Below, piece by piece: positions 24,370 to 33,761 of a stretch of 64,000 nt of DNA. Under the pieces are notes generated by a model. That model was not told the DNA's origin, did not search any database, and saw only the letters and a program-made list of their open reading frames with translations. The position numbers and the translations under genes are program-made. The stretch is taken from assembly GCA_964616825.1 (NCBI GenBank), contig CAZTSX010000005.1:1-64000 (forward strand). Direction: 5' to 3'. Each line of letters opens with the position of its first letter. The stretch's first letter is position 1. This DNA is from QYOJ01 sp964616825 (GTDB taxonomy: Bacteria > Bacteroidota > Bacteroidia > Bacteroidales > FEN-979).

Positions 24370-27300
24370 ATTGTAGTAACCTGCTTTCCGGAATTTTGTT
24401 TATATCCTTTTTGGTTCCTGGATATCAGGGATATACGCAAGGAATAAAGGGAAAAGATTCACGCACTCATAAAATCGTTTTAGCGAAGTCAAAAAAATCG
24501 GGGATCCAGGATCCAGGATCAAGCAACCAGCATCAAAATCTTGTTTTACTTGTTGGCCGGGAGCCTGTAATTCAGGAAGATAAGGAATTGGTCGCAGCAA
24601 TGGAATTTATCGAGTCCCTGGATAAGTATACAGTGCAATACCTCTCTTTTAATGAGCTTAAGAAATATCCGAAACAGCTTCAGGAAGCCGCAGTGGTCTG
24701 GTTTCATCGACCTGATACACTGGAATTTACAGTTGAGGAGTCGGATAGAAAGGCGATCACTCTATTGAAAACGTATCTTGAACGTGGTGGAAACCTGCTG
24801 CTGACTCTTGATGCCTTCCAATACCTTACCTTGCTGGGACTTGAGCCCACTCCCCCTTCAACAAAGTTCAAAGCGTCGATCGATGAAGGATATGGCCGGA
24901 AGCTTGGATTTCATGCATTCCGGGAACATCCGGTTTTTGAAGGACTTCATGGGGGAGCTTATATCTATAAGCCCGGGAAGGATCTAACAGTACGGGTGCA
25001 TGGTTTTTTCGGGGATACAATTCCTGCTAAGGGGAAAGTTGTAGCGATTGACTGGGATTATATCTTCTTCCGGGAAAATTCAAAGCTTGTAGTAGAATAT
25101 GATGTCGGAGCAGGAAAAGTTCTTGCTGTTGGTGGATATACTTACTATTCAAGGCCAAATGAACAGCATCTTCACCTGGAACGGTTTACACAAAACATTT
25201 TCGATTATCTAATTGATAAACAGGATATTGATCCTGGATGTTACTGGGACTATACTGCTGCAGAAATCCTCCCCTGTCCACCGAAAATACAAAACCGGGA
25301 TGTGTTGTTTGCCGCCATTCCGGAGAGCAAAAACTGGATTATTCCGGATAACCCGATGGATTTTCCCTTGCGGGATGCTACATCAAATTATTGCGAGGCT
25401 TCAGGTGAGAGGATGGTGATCATGGGATCGGAAAAAGGTGGAATTGAAGAGATCTGGGCACACCCTTTCATGGCAATCCGTGATTACTCATCTGGCATCA
25501 TTGTCACTGCGAGCGGAGCGAAGCAGTGGGATCCGGGATCAGATAGCATCCTCTGGCTAAGCGCCATAACGCCTGAAATTGAGATCCGTCCGGATGGCTT
25601 TATCAGGAAGTATCAATTGAGGCGTGGAATCCTAACAGAATTAGTTACAGTTGATCCGGAGAAACCGGCCGGTGTTATCCACTACCAGTATCATGGTGAG
25701 GACACATTGATGCTGCAAGTTCAATTCAAAAGCAATCTTCGTTTCATGTGGCCTTATCCGGCAGCATCCATCGGATCAATCTGTTACGGTTGGGATGCAG
25801 ATTATCATGCATGGTTATTGCAGGATCAATCCAGGGATTTCAATGTCATTGCAGGCGGCAATATGAAGGCTGAATCCCATCATGCTGAACAGGGAGAAGG
25901 ATTTATCATAAAAGCGGATTTTTCCTATCAGATTTCTTCTGAAAAGTCATTGGATATTGTTGTAGTGGCTGGTAATGAGGGGTATACGCGTGCTCTTGAT
26001 GAATTTGATCATGCGATCAGGAAGCCACAGGAGATATACACCCATGCACAAACTCACGTGAAGGATCTCTTTCAGCATAGTCTGCTTGTCACCACGCCTG
26101 ATGAAAACTTCAATCTAGGGTATCGCTGGGCACTCCTGGGATCAGACCGGTTTTTTGTGCATACACCGGGGATGGGTTCCGCCCTGGTAGCTGGTTATGC
26201 TACATCCAGGCGGGGTTGGAATGGGGCGCAGAAGGTAAGTGGCAGGCCCGGATATGCCTGGTATTTTGGTCGTGATGGCCAATGGAGTGGTTTAGCCCTG
26301 CTTGATTACGGGGATTTTGAGAAAGTTCGGGAGAACCTGGAGTTTTTCCTGAAATACCAGGATTTGAGTGGAAAGGTCTTTCACGAAGCGACCACTTCAG
26401 GAGTGATACATTATGATGCTTCCGATGCCACCCCTCTCTTTATTGTACTGGCTGGCAAATACTTTCGCCATTCAGGTGATAGCGCATTTTTGCAGGAACG
26501 CTGGCCGGAAATCAAGAAAGCGATTGATTTCTGTTACTCAACCGATACCGACCAGGATCACCTGATCGAGAATACCAATGTAGGACACGGGTGGGTGGAA
26601 GGAGGCAGCTTGTTTGGCTCCCACTCCTCATTATATCTGACCGGTTGCTGGGCTGCGGCATTGGAAGAGGGAGCAATCATGGCAGCTGCAATGAAAGATC
26701 CTGAAGCAGCTAGTTACCAGCAGGAGGTGAAGGTATTGAGGAACATTATGGATCGAAAATTCTGGAATTATTCATCAGGTTTTTACTCCTATGGAATGAA
26801 CCAGGATGAATCGTTCCGGACAGATCCAACGATCCTGCCAACCGTTCCAGCCTATTTTGATGTGTTGGACAGAGATAAAACACGATTAATGCTGAATCAA
26901 TGGGCCTCCAATGCCTTCTCCACGAATTGGGGAGCCCGGATTATCCGTGAAGATAGTCCGGTGTTTAAGCCCACCGGCTATCATTATGGAAGCGTTTGGC
27001 CGCTATTCACCGGCTGGACCTCACTGGCAGAGTATAGGTATGGCAATTATATTCAGGGATTTACACATATCATGAACAACCTTAATGTATACCGAAACTG
27101 GGGTTATGGATATGTAGAGGAGGTGCTTAACGGAGCTGAATATCAGCCTTCCGGTGTTTGTCCGCACCAATGCTGGTCGGAAACAATGGTGCTGCAACCT
27201 GTGATCGAAGGGATGCTCGGACTTGATGTTGATGCTTCGGCCAATACCATCCACCTCTCCCCTCGCCTTCCGGCCGACTGGAATTCCCTGCGGGTTGAGC

Positions 27301-27857
27301 ATATTCGAATTCGGGATCAGTTTCTAAACTTCTCTTATTCAAGGGACAGCACAACACTTAAGTGGCAATTTGGTTCAACCGGAGATACTCCAATTAATGT
27401 GGAATTCATGCCTGTGGTTCCTCCCGGAACCCAAATCAAATGGGTTTTAGTCGGTGGAAAAGAGTATCCGTTTGCCTCTTTCACGACTTCTCGCTTCATC
27501 ACCTTACAGATCAATCTACTAGTCGATGGAGAAACAACCGTGGAGGTGAAGTATCATGGTGGGATCTCGATTCTCCCTCGGTTTTATGATCCAACTCCAG
27601 GGGATCGGTCTGAGGGATTGCGAATCATTGATGCATACCGCAAAGGGAATAGTTATCTGATTGATCTTGAAGGGTTATCCGGTTCGAGTGACACGATATC
27701 AGTGTGGAGTTACTTCCCGATCACAGAAACGTTGATGAACGCAAAAATGCTTAGCCAGAAAGGTCCTATAACTAGGTTTTTAGTTGATTTTGAAGCGGGG
27801 TCTGATAAATATTGTTTAAGAAGTGTACGTATTCCTTTACAGACCAACAGGAATTAA
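24366..27857 (+). CDS. Large exported GDE/GH133-like (alpha/alpha)6 glycosidase
   Basis: 1163 residues with an N-terminal signal sequence. Residues about 55-310 look like a glutamine-amidotransferase-type Rossmann domain (LKTYLERGGNLLLTLDA ... GKVLAVGGYTYYS), as in DUF4960/ThuA-like proteins. Residues about 560-960 match the toroid of glycogen-debranching-type glycosidases: GRPGYAWYFGRDGQWSG, NVGHGWVEGGSLFG and YHYGSVWPLFTGWTSLAEYR. A beta-rich C-terminus follows. It probably cleaves an alpha-linked oligosaccharide outside the inner membrane together with the next two genes. Short repeats lie inside it: a heptamer array at 24502-24536 (GGATCCA units) and a palindromic element at 25503-25527. 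Confidence 0.75.
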   Translation: MNCSNLLSGILFISFLVPGYQGYTQGIKGKDSRTHKIVLAKSKKSGIQDPGSSNQHQNLVLLVGREPVIQEDKELVAAMEFIESLDKYTVQYLSFNELKKYPKQLQEAAVVWFHRPDTLEFTVEESDRKAITLLKTYLERGGNLLLTLDAFQYLTLLGLEPTPPSTKFKASIDEGYGRKLGFHAFREHPVFEGLHGGAYIYKPGKDLTVRVHGFFGDTIPAKGKVVAIDWDYIFFRENSKLVVEYDVGAGKVLAVGGYTYYSRPNEQHLHLERFTQNIFDYLIDKQDIDPGCYWDYTAAEILPCPPKIQNRDVLFAAIPESKNWIIPDNPMDFPLRDATSNYCEASGERMVIMGSEKGGIEEIWAHPFMAIRDYSSGIIVTASGAKQWDPGSDSILWLSAITPEIEIRPDGFIRKYQLRRGILTELVTVDPEKPAGVIHYQYHGEDTLMLQVQFKSNLRFMWPYPAASIGSICYGWDADYHAWLLQDQSRDFNVIAGGNMKAESHHAEQGEGFIIKADFSYQISSEKSLDIVVVAGNEGYTRALDEFDHAIRKPQEIYTHAQTHVKDLFQHSLLVTTPDENFNLGYRWALLGSDRFFVHTPGMGSALVAGYATSRRGWNGAQKVSGRPGYAWYFGRDGQWSGLALLDYGDFEKVRENLEFFLKYQDLSGKVFHEATTSGVIHYDASDATPLFIVLAGKYFRHSGDSAFLQERWPEIKKAIDFCYSTDTDQDHLIENTNVGHGWVEGGSLFGSHSSLYLTGCWAAALEEGAIMAAAMKDPEAASYQQEVKVLRNIMDRKFWNYSSGFYSYGMNQDESFRTDPTILPTVPAYFDVLDRDKTRLMLNQWASNAFSTNWGARIIREDSPVFKPTGYHYGSVWPLFTGWTSLAEYRYGNYIQGFTHIMNNLNVYRNWGYGYVEEVLNGAEYQPSGVCPHQCWSETMVLQPVIEGMLGLDVDASANTIHLSPRLPADWNSLRVEHIRIRDQFLNFSYSRDSTTLKWQFGSTGDTPINVEFMPVVPPGTQIKWVLVGGKEYPFASFTTSRFITLQINLLVDGETTVEVKYHGGISILPRFYDPTPGDRSEGLRIIDAYRKGNSYLIDLEGLSGSSDTISVWSYFPITETLMNAKMLSQKGPITRFLVDFEAGSDKYCLRSVRIPLQTNRN
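24502..24536. repeat. Heptamer array in coding sequence (GGATCCA x5)
   Basis: Five 7-base units in register, GGATCCA, GGATCCA, GGATCAA, GCAACCA, GCATCAA, encode part of a Gly/Pro/Ser/Gln-rich linker after the signal peptide of the glycosidase gene. Confidence 0.6.
25503..25527. repeat. Palindromic element, coding copy 1
   Basis: 25 bases beginning GTCACTGCGAG and ending GCGAAGCAGT. The outer arms ACTGC and GCAGT are complementary. It matches the layout of the copies at 55071 and 60966, whose arms are ATTGC/GCAAT, with a compensating change on both sides. It is read in frame as VTASGAKQ and is followed by two GGGATCC/GGGATCA units. Confidence 0.5.
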
Positions 27858-27888
27858 TCCCTTATCTTAACACTCATAAATCCTCACC

Positions 27889-30030
27889 ATGATCAGAATC
27901 ATTGCTATCCTCTTGTTTTTCTCCCCTCTCTTTCTTGGTGCCCAACACCTGAAGCCTGTCGAAGATTACGTCCGGCTGGATGCACGGGCCGATGACCCCC
28001 TCTACACCACGTATGCCGCATCGATGAAACGCTCCAGACTTTATGGTGACAAAGCTTATAAAATGGACTACTACTCTGATTGCCGGCCTGTTACCTATTC
28101 GAGCGATCATGCCGGGTCGATATTCTGCATCTGGAAAGTGGATGACGTTGTAATCCGAAATATAGGGGAATATCTCAGAAAACCAATGGTCATTTTCTCT
28201 TTTCCTGATATGGCAATTCTTGAGTATGAGCCATTTAGGGGAATCCGGGTCAGGGAGACCTTCTTTGTCTACAGTTCAACGATAGCCATGGTGGAGATGG
28301 AAGTTCAGAATATAGACAGCATTCCTCATGAGGTAGCTGTCTATCCGATCCTTGAACTGGGAAATGATTCGCTGGAGATAATTCGTTATGACTCGGTACT
28401 TGATGGATATGTGACACACAGGTATGAAAGTCCGTACAGGCTGATCAGCAGCCTGAAGACCGAATATGGTTATCCAACACGAACCAGGGACTTGTTTACG
28501 TCCAACCAGAAGATTGATTCTTATGGGGGATATACAGGGGGTATGGATCAATTTTACACCTTGATCAAAACCGACTATTATTCGACAAATAGATTGGATT
28601 ATTTGAACTATCAGTCATCTGGTTATGTTGATTTTATATCTCTTCAATTAAAGGAACGATTAAGACCTGGTGAGCGAGTGAATTTCCGGTATATCCGGGG
28701 TGTGCAAGACCAAAAAGAGAACCTGTCCACATTGCAGGAAGAGATGGCTCTTGTAAAAAAGATGTATCTCAGACAGTTTTATGAAGACGACCTGATTCTT
28801 TTCTCCAGAATCCCCCGGATCCAATTTAAAACCAGGGACGAAAAACTTGTTTACATCAGTGCATTTAACCTGGTTCGGGGCTGTATGTACCCTCCATCGG
28901 GGGAAACGACTCACAATTTCTATGTCTTTAGCCGAAACCCGTTGTGGGGCTGGGGGCATGGACATCAGGTGCTGCACGAATCGTTGAGCATGTTAGCTTA
29001 TGTCTACATGGATCCAAAATCGGCTGAAGGATCGCAACGGGTATACATGGAACAGCAGCGCGAAGATGGCTTAATCGCTTATCGCCACGGTCCAAGGGGG
29101 TTACAGGATTATCCACATAAGAAGATGTCGACTACCTCTGCGCCTTTTTTCAATTGGATAAACTGGGAGATATTCCAGGTGAGCAGAGACAAGAAATTCT
29201 TGGATGATGCGTACAACGCGGGGACTAAGTACATCAACTGGATCATTGAGAACCGTGATACAGACAACGACAGTACCTTCGAATGGGGGCCATACGGCCT
29301 GATTGAAAATGTCAGGGATTGGTATAATGCTGTTTTTCAGGTTTCTGCCGAAAGATACCTCGATGTAGACAAGGAGGACATCTCAGACGAGCTGGAATGC
29401 CTCGATTTGACGCTTATGGTGATCAAGGAGGAACGATCTCTGGGCAGGATGGCCAGGACACTGGGAAAGCATAAAGAGTCCTCTGAGTGGTTTAAACGAG
29501 CAAATCACACAGCCAGGCGTTTGAATGAACGGATGTGGGACGACTCTACCGGATTCTATTATTCCGTTGACCGGGATGACCATGGGTGGTATTTCATGAC
29601 CAGGGACCTCAGGCGACAGGAAATCATCGGATTTCTTGCTTTATGGGCTGAAGCTACTCCTCAAGAGAGGGCGGAGCAGCTGGTTATGAAACTTAAGGAC
29701 ACCACCAAATTCTGGAGACGGTATGGAATTCCTACCCTCGCTGCCGATGATCCGTGGTATAACCCGAATGTTGATTACTGCTGCAAATGGAATGGCCCCG
29801 TGTGGCTGCTCTGGGATTACATGGTTTATGACGGATTGAAAAACTATGGCTACGATTCACTGGCTCATGAACTTGCCGGAAAGATGGTCGATTGCGTCGT
29901 TACACAGTTGAAGAAAAATCATAATTTCTGGGAATCCTATAGTCCTGATAATGAAACACTAAACTCGCCATCTAACTATATATGGGATGCCATCATGGCG
30001 AAATTACTGATCGAGGAGTACAGAGATTAG
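27889..30030 (+). CDS. Exported GH63/GH37-like (alpha/alpha)6 glycoside hydrolase
   Basis: 713 residues with a signal peptide (residues about 1-17, FLGAQ). An N-terminal beta-sandwich (about 40-280) precedes an (alpha/alpha)6 catalytic domain. Typical pieces are WGWGHGHQVLHESLSMLAYVY near 345, SAPFFNWINWEIFQ, and the C-terminal YCCKWNGPVWLLWDYMVYDGL, which aligns with the YWRGPVW motif of GH63/trehalase-like enzymes. It follows the GDE-like gene by 31 bases. The sugar cannot be told; GH63-type enzymes cleave alpha-glucosyl or glycosylglycerate linkages. Confidence 0.75.
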   Translation: MIRIIAILLFFSPLFLGAQHLKPVEDYVRLDARADDPLYTTYAASMKRSRLYGDKAYKMDYYSDCRPVTYSSDHAGSIFCIWKVDDVVIRNIGEYLRKPMVIFSFPDMAILEYEPFRGIRVRETFFVYSSTIAMVEMEVQNIDSIPHEVAVYPILELGNDSLEIIRYDSVLDGYVTHRYESPYRLISSLKTEYGYPTRTRDLFTSNQKIDSYGGYTGGMDQFYTLIKTDYYSTNRLDYLNYQSSGYVDFISLQLKERLRPGERVNFRYIRGVQDQKENLSTLQEEMALVKKMYLRQFYEDDLILFSRIPRIQFKTRDEKLVYISAFNLVRGCMYPPSGETTHNFYVFSRNPLWGWGHGHQVLHESLSMLAYVYMDPKSAEGSQRVYMEQQREDGLIAYRHGPRGLQDYPHKKMSTTSAPFFNWINWEIFQVSRDKKFLDDAYNAGTKYINWIIENRDTDNDSTFEWGPYGLIENVRDWYNAVFQVSAERYLDVDKEDISDELECLDLTLMVIKEERSLGRMARTLGKHKESSEWFKRANHTARRLNERMWDDSTGFYYSVDRDDHGWYFMTRDLRRQEIIGFLALWAEATPQERAEQLVMKLKDTTKFWRRYGIPTLAADDPWYNPNVDYCCKWNGPVWLLWDYMVYDGLKNYGYDSLAHELAGKMVDCVVTQLKKNHNFWESYSPDNETLNSPSNYIWDAIMAKLLIEEYRD

Positions 30031-30031
30031 G

Positions 30032-30108
30032 GATTTACGATTTTGGATTTTGGATTTTAGATTTTGATTTTTGATTTGGGATTTTGGATTTGAAACTTTG
30101 AAACTTGG
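30032..30108. repeat. Heptamer array (GATTTTG-type, 11 units)
   Basis: Eleven consecutive 7-base units in exact register, from GATTTAC and GATTTTG through ATTTTGG to AACTTGG, start directly after the stop of the GH63-like gene. The consensus drifts gradually along the array. Confidence 0.75.
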
Positions 30109-30120
30109 TTTGTCTTATCT

Positions 30121-30162
30121 CGAGTATCGAGTCCCGAGCATCGAGAAACGAGTACCGAATTA
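30121..30162. repeat. Heptamer array (CGAGnnn, 6 units)
   Basis: CGAGTAT, CGAGTCC, CGAGCAT, CGAGAAA, CGAGTAC and CGAATTA lie in exact 7-base register. It is a second array with a different unit, 12 bases after the GATTTTG array. The rest of the 172-base spacer before the GH172 gene holds nothing else recognised. Confidence 0.75.
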
Positions 30163-30202
30163 CAAAATTATTTCAGAAATTTGCAATTAAAATTAGAATG
30201 AA

Positions 30203-32215
30203 ATGAAGTTGAACCGATTCTCTTTTTTTCTGACAGGAGTTGCAGCAATCTTCCTTGCATCCTGCGATCCGTCAACCAACCGCGCAGATCTGGAGAAGTT
30301 ACTCTCGCCGGCTTCCCTCCCTTATCCGAAGCAAGGAAAGCAATACCAGGTATCCAGTACCGATTCCACCGGGCAGAACAACGACAGGATCACGATAGCT
30401 CCTGGTGCCACTGCCACAATCCTGAATGTTTCCGGCCCGGGAATCATTACAAGAATCTGGTTTACAGTAGATTCAAGAGATCCGAATTTTCTCCGCAGGA
30501 TTGTCCTTAAGATGTATTGGGATGACGAAGAGGAGCCCTCGGTGAATGTCCCGCTGGGAGACTTTTTTGGCTGCGGATTTGAATATACTCATTACATCTC
30601 GCAGTACCTCGGAATGACCTCTGGTGGATATATCTGTTATTTTCCAATGCCGTTTGAGAAAGCTGCTAAGATCCAGATTGTCAATGAAGCCACACAGGAA
30701 GTGTACGCCTTTTACTACCAGATCAACTACATGAAGCTGGATGGCTATCTTGACAGGAGTGTCGGCTATTTTCATGCTTACTGGAACAGAGATATACGTA
30801 CAGACTACGACTCCAATTATACGATCTTAGAGGCATCTGGTCATGGGCATATCGTGGGTGTGAACCTGCAGATGCAATCATACGACGGGGGTTTCTCCTT
30901 CCTTGAAGGAAATGAGATGATCTATGTAGACGGGGAGAAGAAACCTTCGATTGTAGGAACCGGTACGGAAGATTACTTCTCCAGCGGATGGTATTTCAAC
31001 CGGGGTGAGTTTGCCGGCCCGTTTCATGGGATGATCCTGAAAGATGACAGCCTGGGTCGTATCGCTGCCTACCGGCTTCACATCATGGATCCGATCCCAT
31101 TCAGAAAGCATATCCTCTTTACGATTGAACACGGACACGGGAATCAGGAAATAGCTGATTACAGTAGCACTGTTTATTGGTATCAGCTGGAAGACCACCT
31201 ACATCTGCCGGCTCTTCCAAAAGCAGGGAAACGTGTTGTGTTACAACAGATCACACCGAATGACCTGATCGAAGCAGAAACGCTTTCGATCTCACTGGAT
31301 ACCCTTCAGTCGGAGGTGATCGATGTGTCGGATCTGAGTCCGGACTGGAGTGGTGGAAAGCACATGATCATTCATACCGACAGTGGAAGTATCCTTGCAG
31401 TTGAGATGAAAGAAATGTTTGAGGAGAGTTACACTATAGACCTCTATTACTCAACCGGTCCCGATTTCGGAAATGTCGACATCTATTCTCAGGGTGTAAA
31501 ACTGGCCTCTTTCAATGGATATTCTCCGATCCTGAAAGCGGGAGGCAAGGTTTCTCTGAAAAAACTATTGCCTGTATATGGGAAACTCGACCTGGTTCTG
31601 AAAGTTACCGGAAAATCAGCCCCTTCCACAGGATATCTGATTGGAATTGACGGGATTGACATCATCCCAAAACGGAAATTTATTCCCGACTGGTATATTC
31701 TGGGTCCGTTTCCCAATCCACGCATCACAGAGACGCAGCGACTGGGTCTCGACTCCATATACCCTCCGGAGATCAATATCGACACCAAATTGAGATTTTC
31801 AGGAGTAAACGGGCAACTTATCCGCTGGAAATACGTAACAACACCTGAGAACGGATACGTTTCACTATGGGATAAAATGGATCCCTGCGAATTGGTGGTA
31901 ACTTATGCGTTAACGTATATATTCTCGTTGCAGGAGAAAGATGTTCTATTGATGATAGGCAGCGACGACGGTTCAAAGGTGTTCTTTAACAATAAAGAGG
32001 TTTACAGGTATCTGGGAGTCAGGATAGCGCAGCCCGACCAGGCAGTTATCCCTGTCCATTTGCGGGTAGGATGGAACAAACTGTTACTGAAGATAGAGAA
32101 CAACCTGGGTGGATATGCTTTTTACGGACGCATTCTCGATCCGGGTAACTCATTGTATTATAGTGCGAAACAAACTTATCCAACAAAATCATGGTTGGAA
32201 GAAAGACGACGATAA
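30203..32215 (+). CDS. DUF2961/GH172-like lipoprotein with C-terminal carbohydrate-binding-type domain
   Basis: 670 residues. A signal with lipobox FLASC (Cys near residue 22) predicts an outer- or inner-membrane lipoprotein. Residues about 35-350 are DUF2961, the catalytic fold of GH172: PLGDFFGCGFEYTHY and IVGTGTEDYFSSGWYF carry the acidic residues expected at the active site. GH172 enzymes act on fructofuranose or arabinofuranose linkages. The C-terminus (about 490-665, with LMIGSDDGSKVFFNN) resembles PA14/sugar-binding modules. It ends a three-gene glycosidase cluster; its last 25 bases overlap the CAP/SPOR gene. Confidence 0.82.
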   Translation: MKLNRFSFFLTGVAAIFLASCDPSTNRADLEKLLSPASLPYPKQGKQYQVSSTDSTGQNNDRITIAPGATATILNVSGPGIITRIWFTVDSRDPNFLRRIVLKMYWDDEEEPSVNVPLGDFFGCGFEYTHYISQYLGMTSGGYICYFPMPFEKAAKIQIVNEATQEVYAFYYQINYMKLDGYLDRSVGYFHAYWNRDIRTDYDSNYTILEASGHGHIVGVNLQMQSYDGGFSFLEGNEMIYVDGEKKPSIVGTGTEDYFSSGWYFNRGEFAGPFHGMILKDDSLGRIAAYRLHIMDPIPFRKHILFTIEHGHGNQEIADYSSTVYWYQLEDHLHLPALPKAGKRVVLQQITPNDLIEAETLSISLDTLQSEVIDVSDLSPDWSGGKHMIIHTDSGSILAVEMKEMFEESYTIDLYYSTGPDFGNVDIYSQGVKLASFNGYSPILKAGGKVSLKKLLPVYGKLDLVLKVTGKSAPSTGYLIGIDGIDIIPKRKFIPDWYILGPFPNPRITETQRLGLDSIYPPEINIDTKLRFSGVNGQLIRWKYVTTPENGYVSLWDKMDPCELVVTYALTYIFSLQEKDVLLMIGSDDGSKVFFNNKEVYRYLGVRIAQPDQAVIPVHLRVGWNKLLLKIENNLGGYAFYGRILDPGNSLYYSAKQTYPTKSWLEERRR

Positions 32216-33078
32216 TTCTCCTTTTATTTGGGTTTAGTGTTGGATTACTTGCCCAGAAAACAATTGAACAGGTATCAGAAGTGCCCGCTAACTTCTGCAT
32301 CTCGGAGATGGAGTGGAAACTATACAGAATGATCAGTCAATACAGGCATCAATATGACCTCCCTCCTATCCCCCTTTCAAAATCACTCTGTTATGTTGCC
32401 AATACACATGTGAAAGATCTGTTTTTCCACCACCCGGATGTCGAGCCATGTAATTTCCATTCCTGGTCGGATAAAGGGCCATGGGAAGAGTTCTGTTATC
32501 CTGATGATGAGACAGAAGAGAACTCTGTATGGAACAAACCGGCAGAGTTAACCGGATATCCCGGCAAGGGATTTGAGATCGTATACTGGGAAAACAATGC
32601 TGTGGTTATTGACAGTGTGATCACGTTCTGGAAATCATTTGACTATTTCAACGGATTCCTGATGAATACGGGTAAATGGGCAGGCAACGAGTGGAAAGCT
32701 ATCGGGATCGGGATTTGCCAGAATTATGCAGCCGCCTGGTTTGGTGAGATTCCGGACACTTCAGGAGTTCCGTATATCTGCGGGCAAGAGCCACCAAAAC
32801 CAAAACCGGATCCTGTTTTAGCCCTGAAGACTGAGGCACCTGTCCACACACCCACATCCGGCACTTACTACATCATCGTAAAAAGCCAGCTTCCGAAAAA
32901 AGCGTCTGAAAAAATTGCCCGGCAGCTAATTGAAAAAGGATATCCAAAGGCCATAGTCCTTACGCACGATAACAAGGTGCGGATCTCTATCTTCCATACC
33001 ACCAACCGGGAACGAGCCATTCAGATGTTGCGCGAGGCAAAAGGACTCTATCGTGATGCCTGGTTGTATAAACATTAA
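32191..33078 (+). CDS. Exported CAP-domain protein with C-terminal SPOR domain
   Basis: 295 residues with a signal peptide (about 1-22, GLLAQ). Residues about 40-200 form a CAP/SCP-like domain (YRMISQYRHQYDLPPIPLSK, HSWSDKGPW, WAGNEWKAIGIGICQNYAAAWFGE), whose founding members are pathogenesis-related and sterol-binding proteins. Residues about 225-295 form a SPOR-type domain (YYIIVKSQLPKKASEKIARQ), which binds peptidoglycan lacking side peptides at division sites. It starts inside the end of the GH172 gene, suggesting coupled translation. The role is likely at the cell wall; the exact activity is unknown. Confidence 0.8.
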   Translation: MVGRKTTIILLLFGFSVGLLAQKTIEQVSEVPANFCISEMEWKLYRMISQYRHQYDLPPIPLSKSLCYVANTHVKDLFFHHPDVEPCNFHSWSDKGPWEEFCYPDDETEENSVWNKPAELTGYPGKGFEIVYWENNAVVIDSVITFWKSFDYFNGFLMNTGKWAGNEWKAIGIGICQNYAAAWFGEIPDTSGVPYICGQEPPKPKPDPVLALKTEAPVHTPTSGTYYIIVKSQLPKKASEKIARQLIEKGYPKAIVLTHDNKVRISIFHTTNRERAIQMLREAKGLYRDAWLYKH

Positions 33079-33091
33079 TTATTCCTCCATT

Positions 33092-33761
33092 ATGAAGAAA
33101 ATTCTCTTTACGATTTTACTTGTATCTGCCACGATGCTCGTATTCTCTCAGGATTGGGTCATGGAATGGTATAAATCAGGAAACAAACAGTTTCTGACGA
33201 ACGAAATCAGCCAGAAGGTAAACCAGGGCTGGCTTCCTGTTGGGATTGAAGTAGCGCCGGATCCCACCGGCCAGGTAGTAAGTTTGCATGTACTCTATAT
33301 CGACGACCAATCTTTAGGCATTACAGCCTGGTATATCGATACATATTCGTCTGATAATGCCCTGGAAAAAGGCATCAATGTGATGGGACAAGAGGGTTAT
33401 GTTCCCAAGGAGGTGGCCTATTATGAAGGGATCTACTATGTTTTGTTCCTCAGATTCGAGAACACCGCCACTGCCTGGACATTGCAGAACACAGTCTATT
33501 CAAACCAGGGACTCAGCAGTACGATCAATAGATATGATGCAATGGGGTATATTCCATTTGGGTATACGCTTGTCAATGGGGTAACTCAACCTGTTATTTG
33601 TTGAAATTCAACTTAATTCCACTACCTCCTGGCAGGTTGAGGTTTATAACGGGATCGCACAGATGAAGCGAGGCATCAGCAAAGAATATGCGAGGGGATG
33701 GTCACCTTGGGCACTGTTGATCGATGGTAATGAGTATGTTATCATGTACCTGACAAATTAA
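33092..33761 (+). pseudogene. Exported four-repeat protein with frameshift
   Basis: Signal peptide (MKKILFTILLVSATMLVFSQ), then repeats of about 45 residues sharing the pattern ...GWxPxGxxxxxG.YYVLFL: near GWLPVGIEVAP, GYVPKEVAYYEG, GYIPFGYTLVNG and GWSPWALLIDG. The frame ends early with TGA at 33602-33604, in the third repeat. The fourth repeat follows immediately in the +1 frame to a TAA at 33761. Removing one C of the CC at 33590-33591 joins the two parts into a regular protein of about 222 residues. This is a real single-base mutation or a sequencing error. I do not recognise the family. Confidence 0.75.

Noticed and set aside
30032..30162. CRISPR array
   Set aside because: Units are 7 bases and directly tandem; there are no 25-40-base repeats with unique spacers and no cas genes.
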